From the NCBI GenBank assembly GCA_947475245.1, contig CANJLW010000001.1, forward strand, positions 348,025-412,024: DNA of 64,000 bases, given 5' to 3'. This document shows, piece after piece, positions 8,917 through 18,084 of this stretch. Origin of the DNA: Acetobacteraceae bacterium. Lineage in GTDB: Bacteria > Pseudomonadota > Alphaproteobacteria > Acetobacterales > Acetobacteraceae. Numbering within the stretch: the first letter of the stretch is position 1; the number at the start of each line of letters is the position of its first letter. Under the pieces are notes generated by a model that was not told the origin of the DNA, searched no databases, and worked only from the letters and a program-made list of their open reading frames with translations. The position numbers and the translations under genes were made by a program.

Positions 8917-10475
8917 GGGATCCTCTGTTCAGCGCGGTGTTCAAGGGCGAGGCGCATGGCGGCGAAGACGGTCGTCCAATCGCCGCGCGTGGTCTGACGG
9001 AACAGCCGCATGGTCGGGTACCACGGGCTGTCGGGGCGGTTCAGCATCCAGCGCCAATCCGGCACCGCGCGCAGCGCGACCCAGACCGGGCGACCCAGCG
9101 CGCCGGCCAGATGGGCGATCGCGGTGTCGGAGGTGATGACGAGGTCGAGGTGCATCATGGCCGCGGCGGTATCGATGAAGCCGTCTGGCCCGGAGTCGAA
9201 ATCGTCGCCCAGCCATTCCACCGGCATATCCTCGGTCCGTTGTTCCGCGCCCGCATCGCGTTGCAGGCCGATCAGGCGAATGTCGGGCAGGGTGGCGAGC
9301 GGCAGGAATTCCCGCAGCGGGATGGACCGTCCCTGGTCTTCCCGCCGATCCGGATTGCCCTGCCAGGCGATGCCGACCCGGAAGCCGAACCCGCCGATGC
9401 GTTCGCGCCACCGTGCCTCGGCATCGGGTTCGGCGAAAAGATAGGGTGTTGTCGCCGGAATGGTGCGTCGGATGGCGGGCAGGCTCATCAGCGGACACTG
9501 CAAATCGATAGGCGGCAGTGGGTCCTTCGGCGTGCGCATGATCGGTGCCTCGCCACCGCGAAAGCGCGATGCGATCAAGCGGGCGATGCGCGGTTGTACT
9601 TCCAGCAGGACCGGTCCGTCGGAGGGGAGGTCGTAGCGGCAGAACTGCATGGTATCGCCCAGGCCCTGTTCGGCGTGGATCAGCAGTGTGCGGCCTTGCA
9701 ACGGTTCCCCATTCCAAAGCGGTTTGTCCAGGCTGCGCGAGGGGATCGCGCCGGCGCGGAAGCGGGCTTCCCAGTCGGGCCAGGCGACGTCGAAGCGGCC
9801 GAGCAGAAGGTTGAGGAGAGCGTTGTTGTAGTGGATGCGGGGGTCTTCGGGGGCGATGCGGCGGGCGGCGAGAAGGCGCTTTTCGGCGTCTTCCATGCGT
9901 CCGAGGTCGCGCAAAACGCTGGACAGGTTGAGTAAGACGGCGGGATCGCGGGGCGCGCGGGTCAGTGCCCGGTTCAAGGTCTGCGCGGCTTCGTCGAGGC
10001 GATGCGTGTGATGCAGCGCGGTGCCGAGATTGTTCAGGATGTCCGGCAGATCGGGCTTCAGGCGGGCGGCGTCGCGATAGGCCTGCACCGCGCCCGCGTA
10101 GTCGCCGGTATCGGTCAAAGCATGGCCGAGGGCCTGATGGGCTGCGGCGTCGGCGCGTTTCAGGGCGATGGCTCGGCGGGCGGCGGTTTCGGCGTCCGTG
10201 CCTCTGCCCAGGGCGAGCAGGGCGTGGGCGCGATGAACATGAAACAGGGCGGTATCGGGGCGGATGTCGATGGCTGCCTGAATCCAATCCAGTGCCTGTT
10301 CGGCTTGGTTCGTTTGCAGCAACAGCACGCCGAGCATGTCCATGGTGTCGGCGTGGGTTGGAGTAATGGTCAGTATTTGCTGATAGATATTTTTTGCTTC
10401 GGACAAGTGTCCGGCCCCATGCAAACGCTTTGCATGGTGGTAATGGGCGTCGATCTTACGGTCGGCTTGCTCCAT
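8913..10475 (-). CDS. TPR-repeat protein with glycosyltransferase-9-like C-terminal domain
   Basis: A 520-residue protein. Residues 10-250 hold about six tetratricopeptide repeats (for example ALDWIQAAIDIRPDTALFHV and LNNLGTALHHTHRLDEAAQT). Residues 265-510 form a globular domain with QGLGDTMQFCRY, VGIAWQGNPDRREDQGRSIP and DLVITSDTAIAHLAGALGRPVW, the pattern of heptosyltransferase/GT9-like domains fused to TPRs. Such proteins may act in surface glycan or protein glycosylation, but the acceptor is unknown. It is coupled to the DUF6165 gene by a four-base overlap. The ribosome site is weak (CCGGGA). Confidence 0.85.
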   Translation of the reverse strand: MEQADRKIDAHYHHAKRLHGAGHLSEAKNIYQQILTITPTHADTMDMLGVLLLQTNQAEQALDWIQAAIDIRPDTALFHVHRAHALLALGRGTDAETAARRAIALKRADAAAHQALGHALTDTGDYAGAVQAYRDAARLKPDLPDILNNLGTALHHTHRLDEAAQTLNRALTRAPRDPAVLLNLSSVLRDLGRMEDAEKRLLAARRIAPEDPRIHYNNALLNLLLGRFDVAWPDWEARFRAGAIPSRSLDKPLWNGEPLQGRTLLIHAEQGLGDTMQFCRYDLPSDGPVLLEVQPRIARLIASRFRGGEAPIMRTPKDPLPPIDLQCPLMSLPAIRRTIPATTPYLFAEPDAEARWRERIGGFGFRVGIAWQGNPDRREDQGRSIPLREFLPLATLPDIRLIGLQRDAGAEQRTEDMPVEWLGDDFDSGPDGFIDTAAAMMHLDLVITSDTAIAHLAGALGRPVWVALRAVPDWRWMLNRPDSPWYPTMRLFRQTTRGDWTTVFAAMRLALEHRAEQRIP

Positions 10476-10656
10476 TCCCGGACGCTATCGCGCATTTACT
10501 TGAGCCACCAGGGGCTTTTTTACAATTTGGAGACTTTTTTTCGTTCCCCGGTGCGATTCCGGGCGTGTGCTGACAGGCGCGCGGTTCGCGGCTAGGCTGA
10601 CCGATCAAGCGTTCGGGCGTGCCGCCCGCACTGCACACGGAAGGGGAACGACCAAG

Positions 10657-11481
10657 ATGGGGATCGTCGACGCGCAAATCCACACCTGGGGAACCGGGCT
10701 GCCCAGCAACATGTCGCATTGGCAGGTGACGCATTTCACCGCCGAGGAGGCCATCGCCCTGATGGACGAGGGTGGCGTGGACGCCGCCGTCATTCATCCG
10801 CCGGGATGGGATCCGAACTCCACCGAGATGGCGTTCAAGGCGGTGCGCGACTACCCCGGCCGCTTCGCCATCATGGGTTCGTTGCCGCTGGACGACCCGT
10901 CCTCCCGCGCCCAAATCGCCACATGGCGTTCGCAGCCCGGCATGCTCGGCCTGCGTTACACCTTCCTGCACGATCCCGCTCGTAAACAACTGGCGGACGG
11001 TGAGTTGGACTGGCTTTGGGCGGAAGCGGAAAAGGCGGGGGTGCCGGTGGCGGCGCTGGCGACCGATTCGCTAAAGGAACTGGGGCGGATCGCCGAACGG
11101 CATCCGGGGTTGCGCCTGACGATCGATCATCTGGGCGGGCGGGGCGGTCTGACCACGCTGAAGGATGCCGCCGCGATGACGCATATTCCGGAATTGCTGG
11201 CGCTGGCGAAGTATCCCAACGTCGCGGTCAAGGCGACGGGCGCGCCGGGCTATTGCAGCGGCCCGTTCCCGTTCACGTCGATGCACGTCTATCTGCGTCA
11301 GATCTATGACGCGTTCGGACCGAACCGGATGTTCTGGGGCACCGACATTTCGAAGATGCCCTGTTCGTGGAAGCAATGCGTTTCGATGTTCACGGAGGAA
11401 CTGGGCTGGCTGAACGAAGACGATAAGCGCCTGATCATGGGCGACGCGCTGTGCGTGTGGTGGGGCTGGAAGCGTTCGTAA
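10657..11481 (+). CDS. Amidohydrolase-2 family metal-dependent hydrolase
   Basis: A 274-residue TIM-barrel protein of the amidohydrolase-2 group (related to 2-pyrone-4,6-dicarboxylate lactonases and decarboxylases). The N-terminal metal motif reads VDAQIHTW, so the first His of the usual HxH is Gln, as in a subset of lactonase-like members. Other expected elements are HPGLRLTIDHLGG and the late FWGTDISKMP with its catalytic-type Asp. The ATG at 10657 follows AAGGGGAACG; longer upstream frames are not supported. Seventeen bases separate it from the first SDR, suggesting a small catabolic operon with the two SDRs. The substrate is not evident. Confidence 0.85.
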   Translation: MGIVDAQIHTWGTGLPSNMSHWQVTHFTAEEAIALMDEGGVDAAVIHPPGWDPNSTEMAFKAVRDYPGRFAIMGSLPLDDPSSRAQIATWRSQPGMLGLRYTFLHDPARKQLADGELDWLWAEAEKAGVPVAALATDSLKELGRIAERHPGLRLTIDHLGGRGGLTTLKDAAAMTHIPELLALAKYPNVAVKATGAPGYCSGPFPFTSMHVYLRQIYDAFGPNRMFWGTDISKMPCSWKQCVSMFTEELGWLNEDDKRLIMGDALCVWWGWKRS

Positions 11482-11498
11482 CCGGGAGGAATTGGATC

Positions 11499-12350
11499 AT
11501 GGGCAAGACAAATACCGCAGGCAAAAAGGTCGCCGTCGTCGTTGGCGCGACATCGAAATGGCAGTCGGACGGGCGCAACACCAAGTTGGCGCACGGCACC
11601 TATCTGGATGACAGCGCGCTGCCCGTCGGCGCGCGCTGGGGCGTCGGCGGCGCCATCGCGCAGAAATTCGCGCGTGAGGGTTTCTTCGTGGTGTTGACGA
11701 CGCGTACGGCGTCCAATGCCTCTGCGCTGGCCGAAGCGATCGAGACGCAGGGCGGGGATTGCACGATCGTCGAGTTGGATTTGTCGTCGGAGGCATCGGT
11801 TTCGACGGCATTCGCGACGATCCGCCGCGACGCCGGCAATCCGGACGTGCTGGTCTACAACGCCGGCTATCTGGAAGGGCGCGATCTGCCGCCGGATCAG
11901 GAATTGCTGGAATATATTTCGGTGGAGATGTTCGACACGGCGCAGCATATCGCAAGCCGCGGTCCGTTCCTGGTGGCCAAGGAAGTGCTGCCGGCGATGC
12001 GCGAAAAGGGCGAAGGGTCCTTTTTCTTCTCCAACAACTCCAAATCTCTGCGCGGCAAGAAGCGCTACACCGGTGAGTCGCTATACTATCCTCGGGTGAT
12101 GATGCGCACGTTGGCGCAGGTTTTGACCGAAGAATATTCCGAGCTTGGCGTGCATGTCGCGAACGTCGTGATCGACGGCACCATCGATTCCCCGGGCACG
12201 CGGGCGCTGCCGAAGATTCAGAACCGGCCCGAACTGGTGATGAACCCCGAGAAGATCGCGGATGCGTTCTGGTACCTGCACACGCAGGATCGTTCGGTTT
12301 GGACGCATGAGTTGCAACTGACGCCGTTCTCGACAAAGCCGAGCTACTAA
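11499..12350 (+). CDS. Atypical short-chain dehydrogenase/reductase lacking the catalytic lysine
   Basis: A 283-residue Rossmann protein of the SDR class. The N-terminal strand VAVVVGATSK is followed by an insertion before the cofactor segment ARWGVGGAIAQKFAREGF. The NAG motif is present (VLVYNAGYLEG). In the region where SDRs carry Tyr-x-x-x-Lys the protein reads SLYYPRVMMRTLAQ, so no lysine occupies the catalytic position. The conserved serine region is SFFFSNNSK. This suggests an altered mechanism or a non-catalytic role. The ATG at 11499 follows GGGAGGA and is 17 bases after the amidohydrolase stop. A hairpin follows the stop. Confidence 0.82.
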   Translation: MGKTNTAGKKVAVVVGATSKWQSDGRNTKLAHGTYLDDSALPVGARWGVGGAIAQKFAREGFFVVLTTRTASNASALAEAIETQGGDCTIVELDLSSEASVSTAFATIRRDAGNPDVLVYNAGYLEGRDLPPDQELLEYISVEMFDTAQHIASRGPFLVAKEVLPAMREKGEGSFFFSNNSKSLRGKKRYTGESLYYPRVMMRTLAQVLTEEYSELGVHVANVVIDGTIDSPGTRALPKIQNRPELVMNPEKIADAFWYLHTQDRSVWTHELQLTPFSTKPSY

Positions 12351-12358
12351 GGGGAATG

Positions 12359-12385
12359 GGCCGGCCCGGGTTGTTGGGGCCGGCC
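12359..12385 (+). terminator. GC-rich hairpin between two SDR genes
   Basis: A perfect 9-bp inverted repeat: GGCCGGCCC at 12359-12367 pairs with GGGCCGGCC at 12377-12385 around a nine-base loop. It begins eight bases after the stop of the atypical SDR. The downstream tract TGGTT is only weakly T-rich, so it may attenuate rather than fully stop transcription before the next SDR. Confidence 0.5.
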
Positions 12386-12416
12386 TGGTTCGGCTGATCA
12401 GGGTAGGGAAACAGAC

Positions 12417-13250
12417 ATGGATATCTCGGGCAAAACCGCCATCGTTACCGGGGCGGCGTCGGGCATCGGGCTGGGAATCGCCACGGCGTTGGCGGAAGCG
12501 GGCGCGAATGTGGTGATGGCCGACATTCAGAAAGCGGCGGTGGAAGAAGCGGCGCACGGTCTGTCGGGCACCAACAAGCGGGTCATGGCGGTGCGGATCG
12601 ACGTCACGCAGGAACAATCCGTGCTGGGTGCGTTGGCCGAAGCCGAACGGAACTTCGGCAAGTTGCACATCGCCTGCAACAACGCCGGCGTGCCGATGCA
12701 CGGCACGAAGCTGATCGACGTGCCCCCCGCGGACTGGCAGTTCGTCATCGGCGTGAACATCTGGGGCATCATTCACGGCATCCGCCATTTCGTGCCCGCC
12801 ATCCTGAAACACGGCGAAGAAGGGCACATCGTCAACACGGCCTCCGTCGCGGGATTTCAGAACCGGCGCGGCACCGATCAGGGGCCGTATTCCATGAGCA
12901 AATATGCCGCGCTTTCACTCACCGAGGCGTTGGAGCACGAGTTGGAAGGTACCAATATCGGCGTGTCGGTGCTGTGCCCGGGGCCGATCGCGACGAACAT
13001 CGCGCGCGGGGCGCGGAACCGGCCGGATCATATGGGCGGGCCGCAGGTAAAGGCGAACGACGAGGCGGTGCTGGCCGAACGGTTGGCGACGTCCGGTCTG
13101 GACCCGAAACTGGTTGGGGAGCGTGTGGTCGACGCGATCCGCACCAAGACCTTTTATGCCTTCGTCAGCGCCGTTCCCGCCGACACAATCAAGGCGCGAC
13201 ATCGCCGTATAGAGGACGCTTTGAACAGTAAATGGGTCACGCATTACTGA
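12417..13250 (+). CDS. Short-chain dehydrogenase/reductase
   Basis: A 277-residue classical SDR. Its features are the cofactor motif TGAASGIG (residues 11-18), NNAG, the catalytic serine in NTASVAG and the YSMSK Tyr/Lys pair. The acidic residue after the second strand (VVMADIQ) favours NAD(H). The C-terminal extension of about 30 residues (ADTIKARHRRIEDALNSK) is typical of the larger SDRs acting on hydrophobic alcohols or ketones. It lies 66 bases downstream of the atypical SDR, with a hairpin between, in the same orientation. The likely role is oxidoreduction in the pathway of the upstream amidohydrolase; the substrate is unknown. Confidence 0.9.
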   Translation: MDISGKTAIVTGAASGIGLGIATALAEAGANVVMADIQKAAVEEAAHGLSGTNKRVMAVRIDVTQEQSVLGALAEAERNFGKLHIACNNAGVPMHGTKLIDVPPADWQFVIGVNIWGIIHGIRHFVPAILKHGEEGHIVNTASVAGFQNRRGTDQGPYSMSKYAALSLTEALEHELEGTNIGVSVLCPGPIATNIARGARNRPDHMGGPQVKANDEAVLAERLATSGLDPKLVGERVVDAIRTKTFYAFVSAVPADTIKARHRRIEDALNSKWVTHY

Positions 13251-13263
13251 CATAGCGCGCCGA

Positions 13264-13296
13264 AAAATGCCCGCCGAGTGAAGTCTCTCGGCGGGC
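13264..13296 (-). terminator. Rho-independent terminator of the monooxygenase gene
   Basis: A perfect 10-bp stem: GCCCGCCGAG at 13269-13278 and CTCGGCGGGC at 13287-13296, with an eight-base loop. Read on the minus strand it is followed by ATTTTTCGG, giving the U-tract expected of an intrinsic terminator. It lies nine bases beyond the stop codon of the minus-strand monooxygenase and also separates the two convergent transcripts. Confidence 0.85.
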
Positions 13297-13304
13297 AGGC
13301 AGGA

Positions 13305-15134
13305 TCAACGCATGGTCAGGCCGGGCATGCCGCCGTCGCGCCATTGCGCCAGGATTTCGAAATAGCGCAGCGATCCCGCGCCGTAGGTTTCCGAGAAGAA
13401 GCCGTTTTTGTTCCCCGCCGCGCCCTCGCTGTTGTAATAGCCCGGCGTGCACTCGGCGAAGAAGTTGGCGTTCATGCCCGACAGGGAACGGACTTCGTCC
13501 ACATAGGCATCGACGGCTTCCTGCGCGACCTCGACGGTATCGAAGCCCTTGGCGCGAGATTGCGTAATCATGTGGGCGATGTGGCGCGTCTGGTTTTGCA
13601 GCGACAGTGGCAGGTTGACGGTCACGGCGGCCTGGTTTCGCCCGATAAAGAAACAGTTCGGGAAGCCGTTGGTGGTCATGCCGTGCAGCGTGCGTGTGCC
13701 GTCGCCCCAGTGGCTCGACAGGGTAACGCCGTCGCGTCCGACGATGTCGTAGCCGGTGCGGCGGGTAAAGGACGTGCCGACTTCGAAACCCGTCGCGAAG
13801 ATCAGGCAGTCGAGTTCGTATTCGCGCCCGTTCGCGATGACGCTGTGTTCCGTCATGCGCTCCACACCGCGACCGCGCGTATCGACCAGGGTGACGTTGG
13901 GGCGGTTGTAGGTGTCCAGGTATTCGTCGTGGAAGCAGGGGCGCTTGCAGAACTGGCGGTACCAGGGCTTCAGCGCGGCGGCGGTCGCGGGGTCCTTGAC
14001 GATGCTGTCCACGCGGGCGCGGACCTGGTTCATCTTGCGATAGTCCGACAGGACGATCAGTTGGTCGCGCTCTTCCTCGGTCAGCTTGCGGCCGATTTTC
14101 TGGCCGGCGAGGACGGCGGCGGTGGCGGTCAGGTTGCGGAAGATGTCGGTCCAGCCGTCATGGACGAGGTCCTCCTCCTGATCGCCGCCGCTGACCAGGA
14201 TGTTGAAATTCTCCATCCGCCGATACTGCCAGCCCGGTTTAAGCGAGGCTTCCCACGCGGGATCGGTGGCGTGGTTGTTGCGCGCGTCGACCGAGGACGG
14301 TGTGCGTTGGAAGACGAACAGTTCCTTGGCGGAAGCGCCGAGATGGGGGATGCACTGCACGGCGGTGGCGCCGGTGCCGATGATGCCGACCCGCTTGTCG
14401 CGCAGGTTCGCCAGGTTGCCGGTGCTGTCGCCGCCGGTATAGCGATAGTCCCACCGGCTGGTGTGGAAGGTATAGCCCTGGAAGCGATCGATGCCGGGGA
14501 TGCCCGGCAGTTTCGGGCGGCTGAGCGGGCCGTTGGCCATCGCGACGTACTGCGCGGTGAAGCGATCGCCGCGGTTGGTTTCGATGACCCAGCGGCGTTT
14601 CGATTCGTCCCAGTGCATGGCGGTGATGCTGGTTTGCAGCAGAGCGCCGTCGTACAGCCGGTAATGGCGGGCGATACGGCGGCTGTGTTCCAGTATTTCC
14701 GGCGCGAAGGAGTATTTGTGGCGGGGGACGTAGCCGAGCTCTTCGAGCAGCGGGAAGTAGCAGTAGGATTCGACGTCGCACATCGCGCCGGGATAGCGGT
14801 TCCAGTACCAAGTGCCGCCGACATCGCCGCCGCTTTCGACCAGGCGCAGGCTTTGCAGTCCGGCCTCGCGCAGGCGCGCGCCCATCAGCAGCCCGCCGAA
14901 GCCGCCGCCGATGATGGCGCATTCCACGTCGTCGAAGACGGGGGCGCGGGTGAAGCCGGGATCGACATAGGGATCGTCGACGTAGCGGGAGAATTCGGCG
15001 CTGACTTCGACGTACTGGCCGATGCCGTCGGGGCGGATGCGGCTGTCGCGTTCGGCGAGGTATTTTTGATGCAGCGCATCGGGGTCGAAGTCGATCGTGC
15101 CGGCGACGGCGGCAACGGCCGGGTAGATTTGCAT
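13305..15134 (-). CDS. Flavin-containing monooxygenase of the Baeyer-Villiger type
   Basis: A 609-residue class B flavoprotein monooxygenase. The FAD site is AIIGGGFGG (residues 73-81), followed by GGTWYWNRYPGAMCDVES, typical of Baeyer-Villiger enzymes. The fingerprint F-x-G-x-x-x-H-x-x-x-W is intact as FQGYTFHTSRW (about residues 217-227). The NADPH site is GIIGTGATA. A roughly 65-residue N-terminal extension precedes the FAD domain, as in the longer ketone monooxygenases. It would insert oxygen next to a ketone using NADPH and O2. It converges on the amidohydrolase/SDR cluster, which could supply the ketone or process the ester, but that link is inferred. An AAGGA site precedes the ATG. Confidence 0.92.
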   Translation of the reverse strand: MQIYPAVAAVAGTIDFDPDALHQKYLAERDSRIRPDGIGQYVEVSAEFSRYVDDPYVDPGFTRAPVFDDVECAIIGGGFGGLLMGARLREAGLQSLRLVESGGDVGGTWYWNRYPGAMCDVESYCYFPLLEELGYVPRHKYSFAPEILEHSRRIARHYRLYDGALLQTSITAMHWDESKRRWVIETNRGDRFTAQYVAMANGPLSRPKLPGIPGIDRFQGYTFHTSRWDYRYTGGDSTGNLANLRDKRVGIIGTGATAVQCIPHLGASAKELFVFQRTPSSVDARNNHATDPAWEASLKPGWQYRRMENFNILVSGGDQEEDLVHDGWTDIFRNLTATAAVLAGQKIGRKLTEEERDQLIVLSDYRKMNQVRARVDSIVKDPATAAALKPWYRQFCKRPCFHDEYLDTYNRPNVTLVDTRGRGVERMTEHSVIANGREYELDCLIFATGFEVGTSFTRRTGYDIVGRDGVTLSSHWGDGTRTLHGMTTNGFPNCFFIGRNQAAVTVNLPLSLQNQTRHIAHMITQSRAKGFDTVEVAQEAVDAYVDEVRSLSGMNANFFAECTPGYYNSEGAAGNKNGFFSETYGAGSLRYFEILAQWRDGGMPGLTMR

Positions 15135-15186
15135 CGCGTCAGTTCCTTGGGACGTTCCCAGGGAGTTTACGGCGATTGAGAAGAGA

Positions 15187-15262
15187 TGGCGACCCGTAGG
15201 GGACTCGAACCCCTGTTACCGCCGTGAAAGGGCAGTGTCCTAGGCCACTAGACGAACGGGTC
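15187..15262 (-). tRNA. tRNA-Glu (anticodon UUC)
   Basis: A full cloverleaf is visible on the minus strand. The acceptor arms GACCCGT and ACGGGTC pair perfectly. The anticodon stem CTGCC/GGCGG encloses the loop CTTTCAC with anticodon TTC. The T-arm GGGGT-TCGAGTC-CCCT and an encoded CCA end are present. Glu is read from codons GAA/GAG. It lies between the monooxygenase and recJ. No duplicated 3' end was seen, so there is no sign of use as an integration site. Confidence 0.96.
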
Positions 15263-15297
15263 GGACGGCGGCTGGGTAGCCGACCCAGGCGGCATGG

Positions 15298-17079
15298 TCA
15301 AGCCAATGCGGCGTCGGAAATGAAAAAACCCGGTGTGACGGACCCATTCCATTCTTCCGCGCGCAAATGCCCGGCCATATGCAGCGGCGGACGGTCGCGG
15401 TTCAGCAGCGCGTCGGCGATCGGGCCGTCCTTGGCGCGGAACATCATCGCCTTCAGACGCTGACCGCCGTCCTCGCCTTCGACATAGGCGCGAATCGTAT
15501 TGGCTTCGCGCCCGACGCGATCGGCGCGCAGCACGCGGGCGCGGTGCAGCACCAGAAGCGGTTCCTCGTTCCCGGCCCCGAAGGGAGCCAGGCGTTCCAC
15601 CTGACGCGCGAGATCGGTGGTCGCGCCGCCGACGGCGAGCGTGCCCTCGATGGCAAGATCGGCCGAACCGGGCAGCAGCGCGGCGTCGGACAGACGCTCG
15701 TTCAGAAACGCGTGGAAGGCCGCGATGTTCGACTCGGGCAGGGAGAATCCCGCCGCCATCGGATGCCCGCCGCCGGTCGCGAGGATGCCGGCCTGACGCG
15801 CGGCGATGACGGCTGCGCCAAGATCGATGCCGGGCACGGAGCGGGCGGAGCCTTTGGCGAGGCCGCCGGCTATGCCGGCGACGCAGGCGGGGCGGTTGAA
15901 TTTTTCCTTGATGCGGCCGGCGACGATGCCGACCACGCCGGGGTGCCAGTCGGGGCCGGCGACGACAAGCACGGCGCAGCCGGCTTCTGCCTGACGCTGG
16001 GCGGCTTCGAGCGCGGCGTCGAGCATGGTGGCCTCGACTTCCTGGCGTTGGCGGTTGACGCCGTCGAGGCGGGTGGCGAGTGCGCGGGCTTCGAGCGGAT
16101 CGACGGACAGCAGCAGGCGCAGCCCGAGATCGGCCTCACTGATGCGTCCGGCCGCGTTGATGCGCGGACCGAGGGCGAAGCCGCAGGTAAAGGCGCTGAG
16201 GGTTTCGCGCGCCTGGGTCACTTCCAGCAGGGCGGCGATGCCGGGGCGGGATCGCCTGGTCATGACTTTCAGGCCCTGACAGACGAGCGCGCGGTTGAGG
16301 CCGACGAGCGGCATGACGTCGCAGACGGTGGCGAGGGCGACGAGATCGAGCAGCGCCATCAGGTTGGGTTCGGGGCGCTGGGCGAAGAAGCCTTGCTTGC
16401 GCAGGGCGCGCACGGTGGCGACGGCGGTCATGAAGGCGACGCCCGCGGCGCAGAGCGTGTTCAGGCCGGAGCGGTCGTCGAGTCGGTTCGGGTTGACGGT
16501 GGCGAGGATCGGCGGCGTGACGCCGTCGGCCTTGTGGTGATCCAGCACGATCGCGTCGGCGCGTCCGTTCAGCGTCGCCAGCACGTCGGCCGCGGCGGTG
16601 CCGCAATCGACGCAGACCACGACCGCCGCGCCGCGTGCCACCAGGGATGCCAAGGCGGGGGCGTTCGGGCCGTAGCCTTCCAGCATCCGATCGGGGACGT
16701 GATGCACCACCGTGCAGCCGAGATCGCGCATGAGCGTGACAATGAGGGCGGAACTGCATGCGCCGTCGACGTCGTAGTCTCCGAACACGCCGATCGTTTC
16801 ACCGGCCTTGGCGGCGCGCGCGAGGCGTTCGGCGGCGATATCCATATCCGTCAGGCGCGACGGGTCGGGCATCAGCGCGCGCAGGGTGGGATCGAGGAAA
16901 TCCGCAGCCGCTTCGATGCCGATGCCGCGCGCCGCCAACAGGCGTCCGACGATTTCCGGCAGTTCCAGTCGTTGCGCGATTCCCAGCGAGGCGCGATCGG
17001 CGGTGCGATCCTCCCCACCGCGCCAGACCCAACGTCGCCCGCCCAGGCTGCGGGCGACGCCGAGAACCGGTTCGGTCAA
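15298..17079 (-). CDS. recJ: Single-stranded-DNA-specific exonuclease RecJ
   Basis: A 593-residue DHH-family 5'-3' exonuclease that acts on single-stranded DNA in recombination and mismatch/base-excision repair. Catalytic motifs are visible in order: GDYDVDG (residues 100-106), HHVPDR (126-131), VDCGT (157-161), DHH (180-182) and, in the DHHA1 domain, ATGGGHPMAAGFSL. The length is normal. It follows glpX by nine bases on the same strand, a pairing seen in many alphaproteobacteria. Confidence 0.96.
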   Translation of the reverse strand: MTEPVLGVARSLGGRRWVWRGGEDRTADRASLGIAQRLELPEIVGRLLAARGIGIEAAADFLDPTLRALMPDPSRLTDMDIAAERLARAAKAGETIGVFGDYDVDGACSSALIVTLMRDLGCTVVHHVPDRMLEGYGPNAPALASLVARGAAVVVCVDCGTAAADVLATLNGRADAIVLDHHKADGVTPPILATVNPNRLDDRSGLNTLCAAGVAFMTAVATVRALRKQGFFAQRPEPNLMALLDLVALATVCDVMPLVGLNRALVCQGLKVMTRRSRPGIAALLEVTQARETLSAFTCGFALGPRINAAGRISEADLGLRLLLSVDPLEARALATRLDGVNRQRQEVEATMLDAALEAAQRQAEAGCAVLVVAGPDWHPGVVGIVAGRIKEKFNRPACVAGIAGGLAKGSARSVPGIDLGAAVIAARQAGILATGGGHPMAAGFSLPESNIAAFHAFLNERLSDAALLPGSADLAIEGTLAVGGATTDLARQVERLAPFGAGNEEPLLVLHRARVLRADRVGREANTIRAYVEGEDGGQRLKAMMFRAKDGPIADALLNRDRPPLHMAGHLRAEEWNGSVTPGFFISDAALA

Positions 17080-17088
17080 TCTCCGGCC

Positions 17089-18084
17089 CTAGGTCGGGGT
17101 CCAGGTCTTCTGGGCGAAGTTGTGATGCCCTTCGATGTAGCGCACGGTGCCGGAGCGGCTGCGCATGACGACGGAATGGGTGATGGCGCCGTGACCGAAG
17201 CGCTTCACGCCGCGCAGGAACTCGCCGGAGGTGACGCCCGTGGCGGCGAACATGACGTCGCCCTTGGCCATTTCCTCACACGTAAAGACCCGACGCGGAT
17301 CGGCGTGGCCCATGGCGCGGGTGCGCTCGATCTGCTCGTCGTTCTCGAACATCAGCCGGCCCTGAATCTGGCCGCCGACGCAGCGCAGGGCGGCCGCGGC
17401 GAGGACGCCTTCGGGCGCGCCGCCGGAGCCGAGATAGATGTCGACCAGCGAGTTCGGCATGGTGGCGGCGATGACGCCGGCGACGTCGCCGTCGCTGATC
17501 AGCATGATGCGCGCCCCGGCCTCGCGGGTTTTCGCGATCAGGTCCTTGTGGCGGTCGCGATCGAGGATGCAGGCGACGAGATCGGAAATGTCGCATTTTT
17601 TGGCCCGCGCCAGTTCGCGCAGATTGGTGGCGACGGGTGCATCGAGTTGCACGACGCCGTCGGGCAGGCCGCCGCCGACGGCGATCTTGTCCATGTAGAT
17701 GTCGGGCGCGTGCAGGAAGTTGCCGCGTTCGGCCAGCGCGACGGTGGCGATGGCGTTCGGTCCGCCCTTGGCGGTGAGTGTGGTGCCTTCGAGCGGATCG
17801 ACGGCGATATCCATGGGCACGCCGCCGGCGCCGACTTTCTCGCCGATATAGAGCATCGGCGCTTCGTCCATCTCGCCTTCGCCGATCACGACGAGTCCAT
17901 CGATGGAGACGGTATCAAAGGCCTTGCGCATGGCATCGACCGCGGCGCCGTCGGCGTCGTTTTTCTTGCCGAGACCGATCCAGCGGGAAGCGGCGAGGGC
18001 GGCGGCTTCCGTTACGCGGACGAGTTCGAGCGCGAGGTTGCGATCGGTGACGTCGCCTGGTTGGTAGGGGGATTGCGAGCTCAT
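17089..18084 (-). CDS. glpX: Class II fructose-1,6-bisphosphatase
   Basis: A 331-residue GlpX-type phosphatase, converting fructose-1,6-bisphosphate to fructose-6-phosphate in gluconeogenesis. The metal/substrate motifs GEGEMDEAPM (residues 68-77) and DPLEGTT (96-102) are intact, and GDVAGVIA is also present. The ATG at 18084 is preceded by AGGAGA at good spacing; an upstream in-frame ATG adds 13 unconserved residues. It is the first gene of glpX-recJ and is divergent from nrtA across a 365-base region. Confidence 0.95.
   Translation of the reverse strand: MSSQSPYQPGDVTDRNLALELVRVTEAAALAASRWIGLGKKNDADGAAVDAMRKAFDTVSIDGLVVIGEGEMDEAPMLYIGEKVGAGGVPMDIAVDPLEGTTLTAKGGPNAIATVALAERGNFLHAPDIYMDKIAVGGGLPDGVVQLDAPVATNLRELARAKKCDISDLVACILDRDRHKDLIAKTREAGARIMLISDGDVAGVIAATMPNSLVDIYLGSGGAPEGVLAAAALRCVGGQIQGRLMFENDEQIERTRAMGHADPRRVFTCEEMAKGDVMFAATGVTSGEFLRGVKRFGHGAITHSVVMRSRSGTVRYIEGHHNFAQKTWTPT

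Noticed and set aside
13278-15179. A 633-codon plus-strand frame opposite the monooxygenase
   Set aside because: It is an antisense shadow; the minus-strand protein has all flavoprotein motifs.
15187-15262. tRNA-Glu as an integration site for a mobile island
   Set aside because: The tRNA is intact, no copy of its 3' end was seen nearby, and no integrase is present.
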